Source: Leptospira idonii (GTDB taxonomy: Bacteria > Spirochaetota > Leptospiria > Leptospirales > Leptospiraceae). Taken from it: a stretch of DNA of 64,000 nt. The notes beneath the pieces were generated by a model that saw nothing but the letters and a program-made list of their open reading frames with translations, searched no databases and was not told the origin of the DNA. A program made the translations under genes and the position numbers. The DNA lies in contig NZ_RQHW01000002.1 of NCBI RefSeq assembly GCF_004770995.1, positions 168,496 through 232,495 on the forward strand, written 5' to 3'. Shown piece by piece: positions 42,871 through 54,952 of the stretch. How positions within the stretch are numbered: position 1 is the first letter of the stretch; every line of letters begins with the position of its first letter.

Positions 42871-43691
42871 GAAAATATCTGTCTTCTCTTCCTTTTTTGT
42901 CCAAAAGGGTTTTAGTTCCCGTTTTAGGAGTGTTTTTCTTTGTTCTTATTTTTTCCGCATTGAGTTACGGTTTGGGTGCGCAGGATACGGGAAGAGGAAC
43001 TAGAATTCCTATTCCGAATCTTTCCTTTAACGTAAATGAGGCGAAAGGACCGAAAGAGACCAGTCTTTCTTTGATGATTTTGTTTTTGGTTACGATTCTA
43101 TCTTTGGCGCCTGCCATCGTGATGAGTGTGACTTCTTTCACTAAAATCGTAATCGTTTTCGATTTCGTCCGAAGAGCTTTGTCTTTGCAGAACCTTCCTC
43201 CCAACCAAGTAATGATGGGCCTTGCTCTGTTCGTTACTTTTTTCATTATGGCACCTACGATCGGTAAGGTGAATGATCAGGCTTTGCAACCTTATCTGAA
43301 CGGGAAAATCGATCAGTCCGCTTTTATGGAGGGGTCGATGAAACATCTGAGGGAATTTATGATCCGCCAGTTGGGGAAAGACGGCACGAAGGATGTAGCC
43401 CTATTTCTCAGAATCGGGAAAGTCCAGAATGTAAAATCGTTCGAAGATGTTCCTTCCTATGTTCTGGTTCCTGCCTTTATGTTGTCCGAAATCAAAAAGG
43501 CATTTATCATAGGAATTTATATTTTTATTCCTTTTATCGTCATCGATTTGATCGTTGCCTCCGCTCTACTCGCGATGGGTTTTATGATGCTTCCTCCCGT
43601 AATGATTTCTCTTCCGTTGAAATTGATTCTTTTCATATTGATTGACGGATGGAACCTTCTCGTATTAGAGCTTGTTAGGAGCTACAAATGA
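42867..43691 (+). CDS. fliP: Flagellar export gate protein FliP
   Basis: A 274-residue protein with the FliP hallmarks: [53 protein letters not shown] in the first half and the [43 protein letters not shown] end. A signal-like N-terminus is present, as in many FliP. FliP and FliR build the export gate core. It overlaps its neighbours by 4 bases. Confidence 0.94.
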   Translation: MRKYLSSLPFLSKRVLVPVLGVFFFVLIFSALSYGLGAQDTGRGTRIPIPNLSFNVNEAKGPKETSLSLMILFLVTILSLAPAIVMSVTSFTKIVIVFDFVRRALSLQNLPPNQVMMGLALFVTFFIMAPTIGKVNDQALQPYLNGKIDQSAFMEGSMKHLREFMIRQLGKDGTKDVALFLRIGKVQNVKSFEDVPSYVLVPAFMLSEIKKAFIIGIYIFIPFIVIDLIVASALLAMGFMMLPPVMISLPLKLILFILIDGWNLLVLELVRSYK

Positions 43692-43951
43692 CGGAACTGG
43701 ACGTAGTCAATTTGATTCGAGAAGCGTTCATAGTGACTTTGAAAATTTCAAGTCCTATTCTTTTGACGGCTCTCGTTGTGGGACTCATCGTGGGGATCAT
43801 TCAAACAACCACATCCATTCAAGAGCCTACTATCGCTTTCGTTCCTAAATTGGTTTCTATTTTTGCAGTCATCATTCTTTTTTCCGCATGGATGGTGAGA
43901 GTGATGACCGATTATACGCGTGAAATATTCTTTATGATAGAAAAGATATGA
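43688..43951 (+). CDS. fliQ: Flagellar export gate protein FliQ
   Basis: An 87-residue protein with two helices and the FliQ pattern [46 protein letters not shown]. It forms the export gate with FliP and FliR. It overlaps fliP by 4 bases and fliR starts one base after its stop. Confidence 0.94.
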   Translation: MTELDVVNLIREAFIVTLKISSPILLTALVVGLIVGIIQTTTSIQEPTIAFVPKLVSIFAVIILFSAWMVRVMTDYTREIFFMIEKI

Positions 43952-43952
43952 T

Positions 43953-44735
43953 ATGGAAGCATTTCTCGATCACTTCCAAGCCTTTCTTTTCGTACTAGCT
44001 CGGTTATTCGGTCTATTCATAGTAGCTCCTTTTTTTTCGTCCGAATCGATCAGTTTTGCGATCAAGATGATCTTTGCATTTATGGTTTCCCTCATCGTAT
44101 ATCCGGTTGTTGCGCGTTATATGCCTGCGGTTCCCGGGCATATAGTGAACTTCGGTCTTTTGACTTTGTCTGAATTGATGATAGGAGTTTTAATCGGGTT
44201 TATCGTATCCGTAGTGTTTGCCGCATTCCAAATGGCAGGCGAATTTTTTAACAACCAAATCGGTTTCGGTTATACTGAGATTTTGGATCCGATCACTCAA
44301 ACTTCTTTGCCTGCAATCGGAACGATCAAAAGTTTGATGGCCACCGCCATCTTTTTAGTGATAGGTGCTCATCGTTTTCTCATCGAAACCATTGCATTCT
44401 CCTTTGAAAAGATCCGTATTATTTCTTTCACAGGAAAGGTGAACTCCGGACTTTTGAAGCTTTTGGAAGATACGATCGGAGCCATGTTCGTAGTCTCCTT
44501 CAAAATCGCACTTCCCGTAATGGGAATTTTGTTTTTAGTCAGTCTGGCGGAAGGACTTATGGGAAAGGCCGCCCAACAAATGAATGTTATGTCCTTGTCT
44601 TTCCCTTTGAAAGTATTTATCGGAACTCTGACGCTCATTGCTACATTGACTTTTATCAGCACTCAAATGGTGCAAGGAATTCAGATTTCCATGGATAAGG
44701 CGAATCTCTTTATCAGGGAGTGGCCGAACCCATGA
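43953..44735 (+). CDS. fliR: Flagellar export gate protein FliR
   Basis: A 260-residue protein with about six helices and the FliR patterns FVLARLFGLFIVAPFFSSESI and FQMAGEFFNNQIGFGYTEILDPITQTSLPAIG. The gate core is completed by FliP and FliQ. Its TGA stop overlaps the flhB ATG. Confidence 0.93.
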   Translation: MEAFLDHFQAFLFVLARLFGLFIVAPFFSSESISFAIKMIFAFMVSLIVYPVVARYMPAVPGHIVNFGLLTLSELMIGVLIGFIVSVVFAAFQMAGEFFNNQIGFGYTEILDPITQTSLPAIGTIKSLMATAIFLVIGAHRFLIETIAFSFEKIRIISFTGKVNSGLLKLLEDTIGAMFVVSFKIALPVMGILFLVSLAEGLMGKAAQQMNVMSLSFPLKVFIGTLTLIATLTFISTQMVQGIQISMDKANLFIREWPNP

Positions 44736-45856
44736 TATCCGAAGAAATATTCAAAAATCCTTATTATCTTATAGAGCTTCAGCTTTTTGCTGCGGAGGAT
44801 GAAGGTAGAACAGAACCTCCCAGCGAGAGAAGAAGAAGGGAAGAGAAGGAGAAAGGGAATGTTCCTAAATCCGCAGAAGTCGCTTCCACTTTGGTATTAC
44901 TCGGCGGAACGGGAGTTCTTTTCGTTTTAGGGGAAAGGTTTGTGAAGAACATCGCAGTATTCATCAAAAAATACATAGCGATGGGAGTTCATGTGGATCA
45001 TTTCGGAACGGAAGAATTTCGTTCCACGATGACTCTTGTAGCTCGTGATTTTTTGAATCTGATCTGGCCTATTTTGGCCATTACCGTAGTGTTTGCCATC
45101 GTAGGAAACGTGGTGCAAGTAGGGTTTATGTTCACTCCTAGGGCTGTATCGTTTCGTTTCGACAGAATCACTCCCAATTTCAAACGAATCCTCCCTAACC
45201 GACAAACAATGTTTAACCTTTTAAAGTCTCTTGCCAAAGTGATTTTGATCGGAGTCGTCAGTTATATACTCATTGCAGGAGACTTTCTTAAGATTCTTTT
45301 GACGGGAAATATGGGAGTGATGGAATCCATCGCTTTGATCTCTTATTCCGGTTTTAAGATTATGATGACTGTGGGAATCCTTTTGCTTGCGATCGCAGCT
45401 GCGGATTTCTTTTTTCAAAAGTTCGAATTCGAAGAATCTTTGAAGCAGACTCCTTCCGAGGCGAAGAGAGAAATGAAAGACGATTCGGGAGATCCCAGCT
45501 TAAAGAACAGACGTATGCAGCTTGCCCGGGATATGATGCAGGGCAATATGTTAAAGGAAGTTCCTAAAGCGGATGTAGTGATTACGAATCCTACTCATTA
45601 TTCCGTAGCTTTGGCTTACGAATTCGGAAGGGATCAGGCACCTCGTGTCGTTGCGAAAGGAGAGAATCGCCTTGCTTTGGAGATTCGCCGCATAGCAAAA
45701 GAAAACGATGTGCCCATCGTGGAAAGCCCTCAGCAAGCAAGATTATTGTATGCACAAGTAGATGTTGGAAAGGAAATACCGAACGAATTTTTCCAAGCGA
45801 TCGTTTCGATTTTGGTAACTCTTGAGAAGTTTAGGAAAAAAGTGGGGATGGCGTAG
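44732..45856 (+). CDS. flhB: Flagellar export switch protein FlhB
   Basis: About 374 residues from ATG 44732, which overlaps the fliR stop and follows an AGGGAGTGG site; a GTG four codons upstream was not chosen. The N-terminal half has four helices; the cytoplasmic half has VVITNPTHYSVAL with the NPTH autocleavage site that switches the export apparatus from rod/hook to filament substrates. Acidic and basic linker sequences before it are normal. Confidence 0.94.
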   Translation: MISEEIFKNPYYLIELQLFAAEDEGRTEPPSERRRREEKEKGNVPKSAEVASTLVLLGGTGVLFVLGERFVKNIAVFIKKYIAMGVHVDHFGTEEFRSTMTLVARDFLNLIWPILAITVVFAIVGNVVQVGFMFTPRAVSFRFDRITPNFKRILPNRQTMFNLLKSLAKVILIGVVSYILIAGDFLKILLTGNMGVMESIALISYSGFKIMMTVGILLLAIAAADFFFQKFEFEESLKQTPSEAKREMKDDSGDPSLKNRRMQLARDMMQGNMLKEVPKADVVITNPTHYSVALAYEFGRDQAPRVVAKGENRLALEIRRIAKENDVPIVESPQQARLLYAQVDVGKEIPNEFFQAIVSILVTLEKFRKKVGMA

Positions 45857-45865
45857 TAAGAATAT

Positions 45866-47977
45866 ATGAATATTAGAGATATATTGAAACAATCCGACCT
45901 GATTCTAGGAGTCGGTACGATCCTAATTCTAGGAATGTTGATCGTTCCTTTGCCGGGTGCGTTGCTGGATGTTCTCATCGTAGTCAGTATCGGTCTGGGA
46001 CTTTTGATTTTGCTTACTGCACTTTCCGTAACGGAGCCGAGTGAGTTTTCCATTTTTCCCAGTTTGTTGCTTATCACCACCTTATTTCGATTAGCTTTGA
46101 ACGTTTCCACAACAAGACAGATCCTTTCGAAAGGACCTGCAATGAATTCCAGTGTGATCGAAGCCTTCGGAACTTTCGTAGTGGGTGGAGAGTCCGGTTT
46201 AGGAAAGTATGTGGTCGGTCTTATCATTTTCATCATCCTAACCATTGTTCAGGTGTTGGTTATTACCAAAGGTGCGACCAGGATCTCCGAAGTTGCTGCC
46301 CGATTCACTTTGGATGGATTGCCTCAAAAACAAATGTCCATCGATATGGAACTCAACAGTGGTGCCATTACGGAAGCGGAAGCGAAGATACGCAGAAAAA
46401 AAGTGCAGAGAGAAGTCGATTTTTACGGGGCCATGGATGGAGCTTCCAAATTCGTGCAAGGGGATGTAAGGGCCGGATTGATTATTACTGCAATTAATTT
46501 GTTAGGTGGAATTTTGATCGGTTCCACGATCCGCGGGGAATCTTTTCTTGCCGCAATCGAAACCTACGGAAAGTTCACTATCGGGGACGGACTTGTTTCC
46601 CAAATCCCCGGCCTACTTTCCACAACCGCAACCGGTATCATCGTGACCCGTTCCAGTTCCGAGAAAAAACTTACGTTTGAAATCAAGGATCAACTTTTCG
46701 GAAATGCAAAAACATTGTATGTGGTTGCAGGTGCTTTGGGTCTTGCCGCTTTGATCCCAGGTCTTCCCTTTTTCTCACTTTTGATTTTAGCCGGAGGGGT
46801 TGCTTATTTGGGTTATTCCATCGAACAAGTTGCCAAGGAAGAAATCAAAAAGATCGAAACTGTATCTCAGGAAAAAGTCCAGGAACGAAAACCGGAAAAT
46901 TATATCAAAGAAATTTCAGTGGAAGCCATTCAGGTGGAGCTAGGAAGAGATTTGCTTCCTTTGGTGGATGCATCTTCCGGAGGGCATCTTCTGGAACAAA
47001 TCGCCAATACCAGAAAGAAATTTGCAACTGACTTCGGTTTGGTGATTCCTGCCATTCGAATTGTGGACAATTTGGAAATCCCTCATGACAATTATACCAT
47101 TCGCATCAACGGAGTGGTAGTCGGCCAATCCGTTGTCAAAGCGGAAAGATTGATGGCGATGAACAGCATGCAAAGAGACCTAGAGCCGATTACGGGAGAA
47201 GGTTTCGTAGAACCGGCCTTCGGTATGAAGGCGACTTGGATCGATCCTTCCACCAGACTGGAAGTGGAAAACAAAGGTTATACGGTTGTGGATCCTTCCA
47301 CTGTCATCATCACTCATTTAAAGGAATTGATTTCCAATTATGCGGCACAGCTTCTGGGAAGAGAGGAAGTGAAAGCGCTTCTGGAACACCTCAGACAGAC
47401 CCATCCTACCCTTGTGGGAGAATTGGATTACGACAAACAAGGCAGATTGGGGATCATTCAGCAGACTCTGCAGAACCTTCTTATGGAAGGGCTTTCCATC
47501 AAAAATCTTCCTAAAATCATGGAAGCGATTGCAAATAACATCACTAAGTCGCTTGATCCTTTCTTTTTATCGGAAGCTGTCCGTCAGGCGATTTCTCGTC
47601 AAATCGTGAACGATTTCCTTTCTTCCGACGGGAAACTTCACGTGGTTACAATCGATCCTAGAATCGTAGATCGTTTGAATCGAAGTTTGATGCAGGATGA
47701 AGTGGAAGGAAAAATCATCATCCTTCCTCACGAGGTCAGAATCCGAATTTTAGAATCCGTTTACTCCGAATTGCAAAAAGCATTGGAAGAAAACAGGTTC
47801 CTTATCTTCGTAATCGCTCGTTATCTGCGCCAGCCTTTCGCTTTCTTTTTGGCAAAAGAGCTGCCTCCTCGTAATTTTGCGGTTCTGGCTTCGGAAGAAA
47901 TCCAAAGAGGAATCCCTACGGACATCGCTTCCGTATTGAGTCTTGCTTCCAGGGAAGAACAAACCCAAGAAGCTTAG
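45866..47977 (+). CDS. flhA: Flagellar export protein FlhA
   Basis: A 703-residue protein with the usual layout: eight helices in about 310 residues, including [32 protein letters not shown] and the cytoplasmic FHIPEP loop ([30 protein letters not shown]), then the large cytoplasmic domain that docks export substrates. Length matches FlhA. The gene lies 9 bases after flhB. flhF does not follow directly; dusA does. Confidence 0.95.
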   Translation: MNIRDILKQSDLILGVGTILILGMLIVPLPGALLDVLIVVSIGLGLLILLTALSVTEPSEFSIFPSLLLITTLFRLALNVSTTRQILSKGPAMNSSVIEAFGTFVVGGESGLGKYVVGLIIFIILTIVQVLVITKGATRISEVAARFTLDGLPQKQMSIDMELNSGAITEAEAKIRRKKVQREVDFYGAMDGASKFVQGDVRAGLIITAINLLGGILIGSTIRGESFLAAIETYGKFTIGDGLVSQIPGLLSTTATGIIVTRSSSEKKLTFEIKDQLFGNAKTLYVVAGALGLAALIPGLPFFSLLILAGGVAYLGYSIEQVAKEEIKKIETVSQEKVQERKPENYIKEISVEAIQVELGRDLLPLVDASSGGHLLEQIANTRKKFATDFGLVIPAIRIVDNLEIPHDNYTIRINGVVVGQSVVKAERLMAMNSMQRDLEPITGEGFVEPAFGMKATWIDPSTRLEVENKGYTVVDPSTVIITHLKELISNYAAQLLGREEVKALLEHLRQTHPTLVGELDYDKQGRLGIIQQTLQNLLMEGLSIKNLPKIMEAIANNITKSLDPFFLSEAVRQAISRQIVNDFLSSDGKLHVVTIDPRIVDRLNRSLMQDEVEGKIIILPHEVRIRILESVYSELQKALEENRFLIFVIARYLRQPFAFFLAKELPPRNFAVLASEEIQRGIPTDIASVLSLASREEQTQEA

Positions 47978-47989
47978 AGTCTAAAATAG

Positions 47990-48985
47990 GTGGAGAAACA
48001 AATCCCCAGTTACCGTTTGTCGGTCGCTCCCATGATGGATTGGACCGACAGACACTACCGTTATTTTATGCGGCTCATCACTAAACGGGTTTTGTTGTAC
48101 ACCGAGATGATCACTACGGGAGCCATCTTAAAAGGCAACCGACATAGATATCTTTCTTTTTCCCGGGAAGAATTTCCCCTTTCTCTTCAGTTAGGTGGAG
48201 ATAATCCTTCCCATTTGGCGGAATGCGCCAAAATAGGAGAAGACTACGGTTATTCGGAGATCAATCTGAATGCAGGTTGTCCTTCCGATCGGGTTCAAAA
48301 CGGATCCTTCGGAGCCTGTTTGATGAAAGAACCTGAGAAGGTGGCGGATATGGTTTCCTCTATGAAATCCAAAGTCAAACTTCCCGTTACCGTCAAACAT
48401 AGAATTGGCATAAATGGAAAAGAATCCTTAGACGATTTGGTTTATTTCGTAAAAACGATCCGGGAGGCAGGAGTGGACAGGGTCATCGTTCATGCCAGAA
48501 TCGCCATATTGGAAGGGCTTTCTCCCGCAGAAAACAGAACCGTTCCTCCTCTCCGTTATGAAGACGTTCGCAGTTTGAAATCGGAGTTTCCCGATCTGCC
48601 TGTGGAAATCAACGGAGGCATTAAAACCTTACACGAAATAGATGAACATCTGTCCTTCGTGGATGGGGTGATGATCGGAAGAGCTGCCTATGAAAATCCC
48701 TATCTTTTTTCGGAAGTAGATTCTTTATACTACAAGGAAGTTAATCCAGGTTATTCGAGATCGGAAGTTTTGGAGCATTTACGGGATTATATCCGAAATA
48801 TGTCTTCCGAAGGAGTGAAACCCCATCATGTATTGAGGCATGCTTTGGGATTGTATTTCGGCTGCGAAGGAGCGCGTTTTTTCCGCCGTTTTTTTTCGGA
48901 GAATATGCACGGATCTTCGGTAGATTATACTGTAATTGATCGCTTTTTGAGCGAAAGCAAACAGTCTAATCAAGTGAAAGCCTGA
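47990..48985 (+). CDS. dusA: tRNA-dihydrouridine synthase A
   Basis: A 331-residue FMN enzyme from GTG, 12 bases after flhA. Motifs: [16 protein letters not shown], the active Cys in [19 protein letters not shown], and VKHRIGI with EINGGI for the flavin site. This fits DusA, which reduces U20 and U20a in tRNA. A short terminator hairpin follows. Confidence 0.92.
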   Translation: MEKQIPSYRLSVAPMMDWTDRHYRYFMRLITKRVLLYTEMITTGAILKGNRHRYLSFSREEFPLSLQLGGDNPSHLAECAKIGEDYGYSEINLNAGCPSDRVQNGSFGACLMKEPEKVADMVSSMKSKVKLPVTVKHRIGINGKESLDDLVYFVKTIREAGVDRVIVHARIAILEGLSPAENRTVPPLRYEDVRSLKSEFPDLPVEINGGIKTLHEIDEHLSFVDGVMIGRAAYENPYLFSEVDSLYYKEVNPGYSRSEVLEHLRDYIRNMSSEGVKPHHVLRHALGLYFGCEGARFFRRFFSENMHGSSVDYTVIDRFLSESKQSNQVKA

Positions 48986-48989
48986 AAAT

Positions 48990-49019
48990 CCTTCGGTAAG
49001 AAGGTTTCCTTTTCTTTTG
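48990..49019 (+). terminator. Intrinsic terminator after dusA
   Basis: CCTTC (48990-48994) pairs with GAAGG (49000-49004) and is followed by T-rich DNA (TTTCCTTTTCTTTTG). The stem is short. It should end the flagellar-dusA operon. Confidence 0.6.
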
Positions 49020-49196
49020 TCAAGCAAAATAATCCCTCCCTGACTTCTCAGGAGAACAGACATTAGGTGCCATTGGATTTTCAGCAGAAACAAATCACTG
49101 TTGTGATGCAGAATATCCGCCCGAAAATCTAACCATATCTAATGTGTTGACAGGGCGGTTTCGCTTCTCAGCCTGGTTAAATTGAGAGGGATTTAT
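49020..49196 (+). promoter_or_regulatory. Leader region of the XPB-type helicase gene
   Basis: About 180 bases without a frame. A consensus -35 TTGACA lies at 49147-49152, but the base pattern 17 bases on (AGCCTG) is a poor -10, so the promoter position is uncertain. AAATTGAGAGGGATTTATATG provides the ribosome site. Confidence 0.35.
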
Positions 49197-50894
49197 ATGG
49201 CCAAACCACTCACAGTTCAGAGCGACAAAACGATGCTTCTCGAGGTAGATAACCCCGAATTTGAGGCTTGTCGAGACCTAATTTCTAAATTCGCAGAACT
49301 TGAAAAAAGTCCTGAATATATGCATACATATCGCATATCTCCGTTGTCTCTTTGGAATGCTGCTTCCATCAAAATGACTGCGGAAGAGATCGTGGAAGGT
49401 CTGGTATCCTTTGCCAGATACTCCGTTCCTAAAAACGTTATCAATGAAATCAAAGAACAAATTTCCAGATACGGAAAGGTAAAACTCGTTAAGGAAGAAT
49501 CCGGTGAACTTTACATCATTTCCAACGAGATGGGTTTTATCACTGAGATTGCGAACAACAGAGCCGTACAACCGTTTGTTGACGGTATGGAAGGCGATAA
49601 GATCAGAATCAAAAAAGAATACCGTGGTCACATCAAACAAGCGTTGATTAAGATCGGTTTCCCTGTGGAGGATCTTGCGGGTTATGATGAAGGAAATAAA
49701 TATCCTTTCAACCTGAGACCTATCACCATCGGGGGAATCAAGTTCGGTATGAGAGACTACCAAAGAGCTTCCGTCGAAGCCTTTCATGCGGGTGGCCGCA
49801 ATGAAGGTGGTTCCGGTGTTGTGGTTCTTCCTTGCGGTGCCGGTAAGACCATCGTGGGAATGGGAGTGATGCAGATCGTAGGAGCGGAAACCCTAATCCT
49901 TGTGACGAACACTCTTTCTATCCGTCAGTGGAGAAACGAAATTTTGGACAAAACGGACATTCCTGAATCGGACATCGGAGAATACTCCGGTGAACTCAAA
50001 GAGATCAAACCGATTACAATCGCAACTTATAATATTCTAACTCATAGAAAGAAAAAGGGAGGTGATTTCACTCACTTCCATATTTTCAGTGCGAACAACT
50101 GGGGTCTTATCGTTTACGATGAGGTGCATTTATTGCCCGCTCCCGTATTCCGTATGACTTCCGAATTGCAGGCAAAACGTAGGTTAGGTTTGACTGCGAC
50201 TCTGGTTCGTGAGGACGGATTGGAAGAAGACGTATTCTCTCTCATCGGACCTAAAAAATACGATGTGCCTTGGAAAGAGTTGGAAGCGAAATCCTGGATT
50301 GCGGAAGCGAATTGTATCGAGATCAGAGTTCCTATGGAAGATGATCTCCGTATGCGTTATTCCGTTGCGGATGATCGCGAAAAATTCAGACTCGCTTCTG
50401 AAAATCCCGAAAAACTAAGAGCAATCGATTATATTCTAAAGAAACATTCTACCAATAACATTCTTGTGATCGGTCAGTACATCAATCAATTGGAAGAGAT
50501 TTCCCAAACTTTCAAAATCCCTTTGATTACCGGGAAAACTCCTTTACCGGAAAGACAAGAGTTGTATCAGGCTTTCCGTTCGGGACAAATCAAACAATTG
50601 GTTGTTTCTAAGGTTGCGAACTTCTCCATCGACTTGCCGGATGCGAACATTGCCATTCAGGTGTCGGGAACGTTCGGATCCAGACAGGAAGAAGCGCAAA
50701 GATTGGGACGAATTCTCAGACCTAAGTCCGGGGATAACACTGCGATCTTCTATTCTTTGATCTCCAGAGATACGAATGAAGAACGTTTCGGTCAGAACAG
50801 ACAATTGTTTTTAACGGAACAAGGGTACGAATACGAAATTTATACTCTCGACCAATTCAAAGAAACAGTGCCGGAAGAAGCACTTAGCAAATAA
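49197..50894 (+). CDS. XPB/ERCC3-type DNA repair helicase
   Basis: About 565 residues from ATG 49197 (GAGAGGG upstream); the TTG 5 codons earlier was rejected. An N-terminal damage-recognition-like domain (about 1-170) leads into the helicase: FGMRDYQRASVEAF, Walker A VLPCGAGKTIVG, DEVH box IVYDEVHLL, TATLVREDG (the RED motif of XPB), and the C-terminal QRLGRILRPK motif VI. Bacterial XPB homologs are patchy in distribution and act as 3'-5' helicases in repair; none is needed in the standard UvrABC pathway. Confidence 0.88.
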   Translation: MAKPLTVQSDKTMLLEVDNPEFEACRDLISKFAELEKSPEYMHTYRISPLSLWNAASIKMTAEEIVEGLVSFARYSVPKNVINEIKEQISRYGKVKLVKEESGELYIISNEMGFITEIANNRAVQPFVDGMEGDKIRIKKEYRGHIKQALIKIGFPVEDLAGYDEGNKYPFNLRPITIGGIKFGMRDYQRASVEAFHAGGRNEGGSGVVVLPCGAGKTIVGMGVMQIVGAETLILVTNTLSIRQWRNEILDKTDIPESDIGEYSGELKEIKPITIATYNILTHRKKKGGDFTHFHIFSANNWGLIVYDEVHLLPAPVFRMTSELQAKRRLGLTATLVREDGLEEDVFSLIGPKKYDVPWKELEAKSWIAEANCIEIRVPMEDDLRMRYSVADDREKFRLASENPEKLRAIDYILKKHSTNNILVIGQYINQLEEISQTFKIPLITGKTPLPERQELYQAFRSGQIKQLVVSKVANFSIDLPDANIAIQVSGTFGSRQEEAQRLGRILRPKSGDNTAIFYSLISRDTNEERFGQNRQLFLTEQGYEYEIYTLDQFKETVPEEALSK

Positions 50895-50909
50895 TAAATA
50901 GAGGAAAAA

Positions 50910-52127
<1,218 letters not shown>

Positions 52128-52131
52128 TCGG

Positions 52132-53163
52132 ATGATGAGCAGACGATTTACTTATATAATTTGTCTGCTCGTTTTCTCGTTGTTTGGTGTGAAGTCTCTC
52201 TTTGCACAGCCTGTCGTTCGCGCCAAAATCAAACAACCTTCTCCGAAGGAAACTTTTACCCAAGACAGACAATCTTCCTTTTTGATCCATCGGTTCGGAG
52301 TGAAACTTTATCTTTTCCCCGATAGAAAAAGTGAAACTTTGAAAATCTTAAAATTCGGAGAGATGGTCGTTTACGATTCTCTTTCTTTGGAGCCGCCTAG
52401 TTCTGATTGGGTGCCTTTGAAAACGGAAGATAAACTGGTCGGTTATGTTCTTAGGAGTGCAGTCCTTAGAGTTCCTAAAACCAAATATCTTTCCAGTATC
52501 GTTTTCGAATCGGAAAAATTGCTTCATCTAGCATCTACCGATTTAAAACAAAGAATGGAAATCACGGACGCGCTTTTTGCATTAACAAAAGAAGGTGATT
52601 TTACCGGGGACGATTTCACATTGATTCGTGCGAAAGCCGGTTTTGCACTCAAAAGAACTGTCGATTGGATGAACGAAAAAAACGTCAAACCGGATGATTC
52701 TCCCGAACTTCTCGACTTTCTGAAGAAACATCAGTCCAAACTTCTTTTCGATTATTCATCTAATAAATATTATGTGGATTCTAATTATTTTTGGAAACTT
52801 ATTGAAAATCATCCTAGAACCAAACATTCCGATTATGCGGGATATTTGGCCTCCGAAGTGCTTCCTAATGTAGACTGCAAAGGAGAGTTGGGTTGTCGTC
52901 TGGATAAACTTCGCAGATCCAAAATGAGATACATTTATCTTTTCCCGAACGGAAATTACGTTCCCGTATATTTTAAGGAAGTAGTAAAAGAACTGAAAGA
53001 TATCACAAAAGATCCGGATGCGATTGCGTGTTATCAGCCTGTGTCTGCTCCGATCGCGACAGAGATTCAATGGATGAATCGTTATGTTGTTGAGTATAAC
53101 TTGCGTTATCGGAAAGAAATTCTTCCCTTGGTTCAAATTCTTCAGAAAGAATGCCTGAAATAA
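52132..53163 (+). CDS. Exported protein with SH3-like domain
   Basis: A 343-residue protein with a signal peptide (MMSRRFTYIICLLVFSLFGVKSLFAQ). Residues about 50-115 look like a bacterial SH3 domain (VKLYLFPDRKSETLKILKFGEMVVYDSL, DKLVGYVLRSAVLRV). The C-terminal half is helical with paired Cys (VDCKGELGCRL). I do not recognise the rest. It starts 4 bases after aspC. Confidence 0.72.
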   Translation: MMSRRFTYIICLLVFSLFGVKSLFAQPVVRAKIKQPSPKETFTQDRQSSFLIHRFGVKLYLFPDRKSETLKILKFGEMVVYDSLSLEPPSSDWVPLKTEDKLVGYVLRSAVLRVPKTKYLSSIVFESEKLLHLASTDLKQRMEITDALFALTKEGDFTGDDFTLIRAKAGFALKRTVDWMNEKNVKPDDSPELLDFLKKHQSKLLFDYSSNKYYVDSNYFWKLIENHPRTKHSDYAGYLASEVLPNVDCKGELGCRLDKLRRSKMRYIYLFPNGNYVPVYFKEVVKELKDITKDPDAIACYQPVSAPIATEIQWMNRYVVEYNLRYRKEILPLVQILQKECLK

Positions 53164-53175
53164 GGATCTTATCCC

Positions 53176-53961
53176 GTGAAATTAGCTTATAAATTTTACG
53201 AAAAACAATCAGAAGCAGCAAAACACGATTTCATCATACTGCATGGACTGTTCGGGTCTTCGAAAAACTGGGTTACCGTTTCCAAAGTTCTTTCCGAGTT
53301 CGGAAATGTATATTCGTTGGATTTGAGAAATCACGGTGATTCTCCTCATTCGGAAGATCATTCCATTAAATTGATGTCAGACGATTTAGGAGAATTTATT
53401 GCCGATCATAAAATCGTAAACCCTGTGGTTTTGGGGCATTCTATGGGCGGGCTTGTCACTATGCATTATGACTTGCACCATCCCGGAAATTTAAGAGCGA
53501 TTTTGATCCAGGATGTGGCTCCAAGGCATTATCCTTTTATTTACGATAAGGAAGTCGCTTCAATGAGCATTCCCATCGAACATGCTAAGTCCAGAAACGA
53601 AATCGATTCCTTGATGGCGAAACTTCTTCCCGATACTTTCATCCGTCAGTTTTTGCAGATGAGTTTGGAAAGAAAGCAAGATGGCGGATATTATTGGAAG
53701 TTGAATCTTCCAGTCATTGCCAAATCCAGAAAGATGTTTGAAGATGCGTTCGGAACGGAACAAATCTCAGAAACTCCAGGGTTGTTTCTTATCGGAGGAG
53801 ATTCTCCTTATTTCACCGAACAAGATGAAGGTTTGGTATCCCGTATGTTTCCCAAAGCTAAGAAACATTTTATTTCCGGCGGTGGACATTATATTCATTT
53901 CACTCACGCAAACGAATTTTTACAAACTTTGACAGATTTTATCAAAGAGGAGTTAGTTTGA
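53176..53961 (+). CDS. Alpha/beta hydrolase
   Basis: A 261-residue protein from GTG. The fold's landmarks are HGLFGSSKNW (oxyanion), DLRNHGDSPHS, the nucleophile in VLGHSMGGLV (GxSxG), a late Asp and the final His in GGGHYIHF. It resembles the YbfF-type esterase group. It has no signal peptide. It overlaps the next gene by 4 bases. Confidence 0.87.
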   Translation: MKLAYKFYEKQSEAAKHDFIILHGLFGSSKNWVTVSKVLSEFGNVYSLDLRNHGDSPHSEDHSIKLMSDDLGEFIADHKIVNPVVLGHSMGGLVTMHYDLHHPGNLRAILIQDVAPRHYPFIYDKEVASMSIPIEHAKSRNEIDSLMAKLLPDTFIRQFLQMSLERKQDGGYYWKLNLPVIAKSRKMFEDAFGTEQISETPGLFLIGGDSPYFTEQDEGLVSRMFPKAKKHFISGGGHYIHFTHANEFLQTLTDFIKEELV

Positions 53962-54944
53962 AAATTCTTCCAAGTCTTTTGCTGGGAATCGTTTTGCTTT
54001 TATCCTGCCAAAAAGAAAAAAATTCTAAAGAGATATTTCGATCTTATGTAGGTGCAAGTTTCTCTATATCTTTGGATTCCGGGTCCTTGGAAGAACCGAA
54101 GGTATGGACAGGATCCGGTTTCGTATTCGACAGACAAGGTTTAGGTCTTACTTGTTCCCATGTAGTTCCCGATGATAAAATTTTTACCATTCGTATGGGC
54201 GGGATCGGGCAAAAATTCTTCGCAAAAGTAATCAAACGAGACGTTCAAAATGATTTAGCGCTGGTTCAATGGGAAGCTTCTGAAAGTCAAAATGCCTTCA
54301 ACTTGGAAAATTCCGTTTCTCCTGAAACAGGCTCAGTATATTACATGATATCCACTCCTATGGGAATGGAAGAGTCTTTCGATTCCGGCTGGATCGCCAA
54401 TCGTTCTCGCACAGGCGCGGATATTTTTTTACCGAATCATTCTTTCATTCAATTGAATCGGATGGTTCTTTCCGGTTCCTCAGGAGCGCCAGTCTTCGAT
54501 GAAGACGGGAATATTTTCGGAATGGCTAGGTTCCAAATCTCCGGAGACGGTTCGAAAAGAGACGGGATCGGATTTGCAATTCCCTCTCATGTAATTCGTG
54601 AATTTGCAAAATCGATTCCGGTCGGAGGAAGAACCAAAGAAGAAATTCAAAGGGGAATCGTAGAGATTCCCGTTTTGACAGCTCATCTGGTATCTAAACT
54701 TTCATTAGGTGAAAATAGGGGAGTTTTAGTAAGCTATGTCGAGTCCGGTTCTTCTTCGGAAACAGCGGGAGTCAAAAGATACGATTTGATTTTGGAAGTG
54801 AACGGCCATTCGATACTGACGGCAGAAGATCTTTATAAACAAATGAGCCAATCGCCTTCGGACAAGAATGTGGAATTGAAGATTTTTCGGCAGGATCGAA
54901 ACTTAAAATTAAATATCGCCCCTTTCTCAAGAAAGGAGCGATAA
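53958..54944 (+). CDS. HtrA-like serine protease lipoprotein with PDZ domain
   Basis: A 328-residue protein from TTG. A lipobox follows the N-terminal helix (LLLSCQKEK, Cys about residue 18). A trypsin-like domain has His in LTCSHVV, Asp in QNDLALVQW and Ser in LSGSSGAPVFD (GSSG, where GNSG is usual). A PDZ domain follows (about 245-325; GVLVSYVESGSSSETAGVKRYDLILEVNG). It should act on misfolded proteins in the periplasm. Its last 30 bases form part of a hairpin shared with the next gene. Confidence 0.85.
   Translation: MKILPSLLLGIVLLLSCQKEKNSKEIFRSYVGASFSISLDSGSLEEPKVWTGSGFVFDRQGLGLTCSHVVPDDKIFTIRMGGIGQKFFAKVIKRDVQNDLALVQWEASESQNAFNLENSVSPETGSVYYMISTPMGMEESFDSGWIANRSRTGADIFLPNHSFIQLNRMVLSGSSGAPVFDEDGNIFGMARFQISGDGSKRDGIGFAIPSHVIREFAKSIPVGGRTKEEIQRGIVEIPVLTAHLVSKLSLGENRGVLVSYVESGSSSETAGVKRYDLILEVNGHSILTAEDLYKQMSQSPSDKNVELKIFRQDRNLKLNIAPFSRKER
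54914..54943 (-). terminator. Intrinsic terminator for the downstream lipoprotein gene
   Basis: TATCGCCCCTTTCT and AGAAAGGAGCGATA form a 14-base stem with one mismatch; on the minus strand T-rich DNA follows. It lies inside the 3' end of the HtrA-like gene and should stop minus-strand transcription from 54953. Confidence 0.65.
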
Positions 54945-54952
54945 AGGAATTC

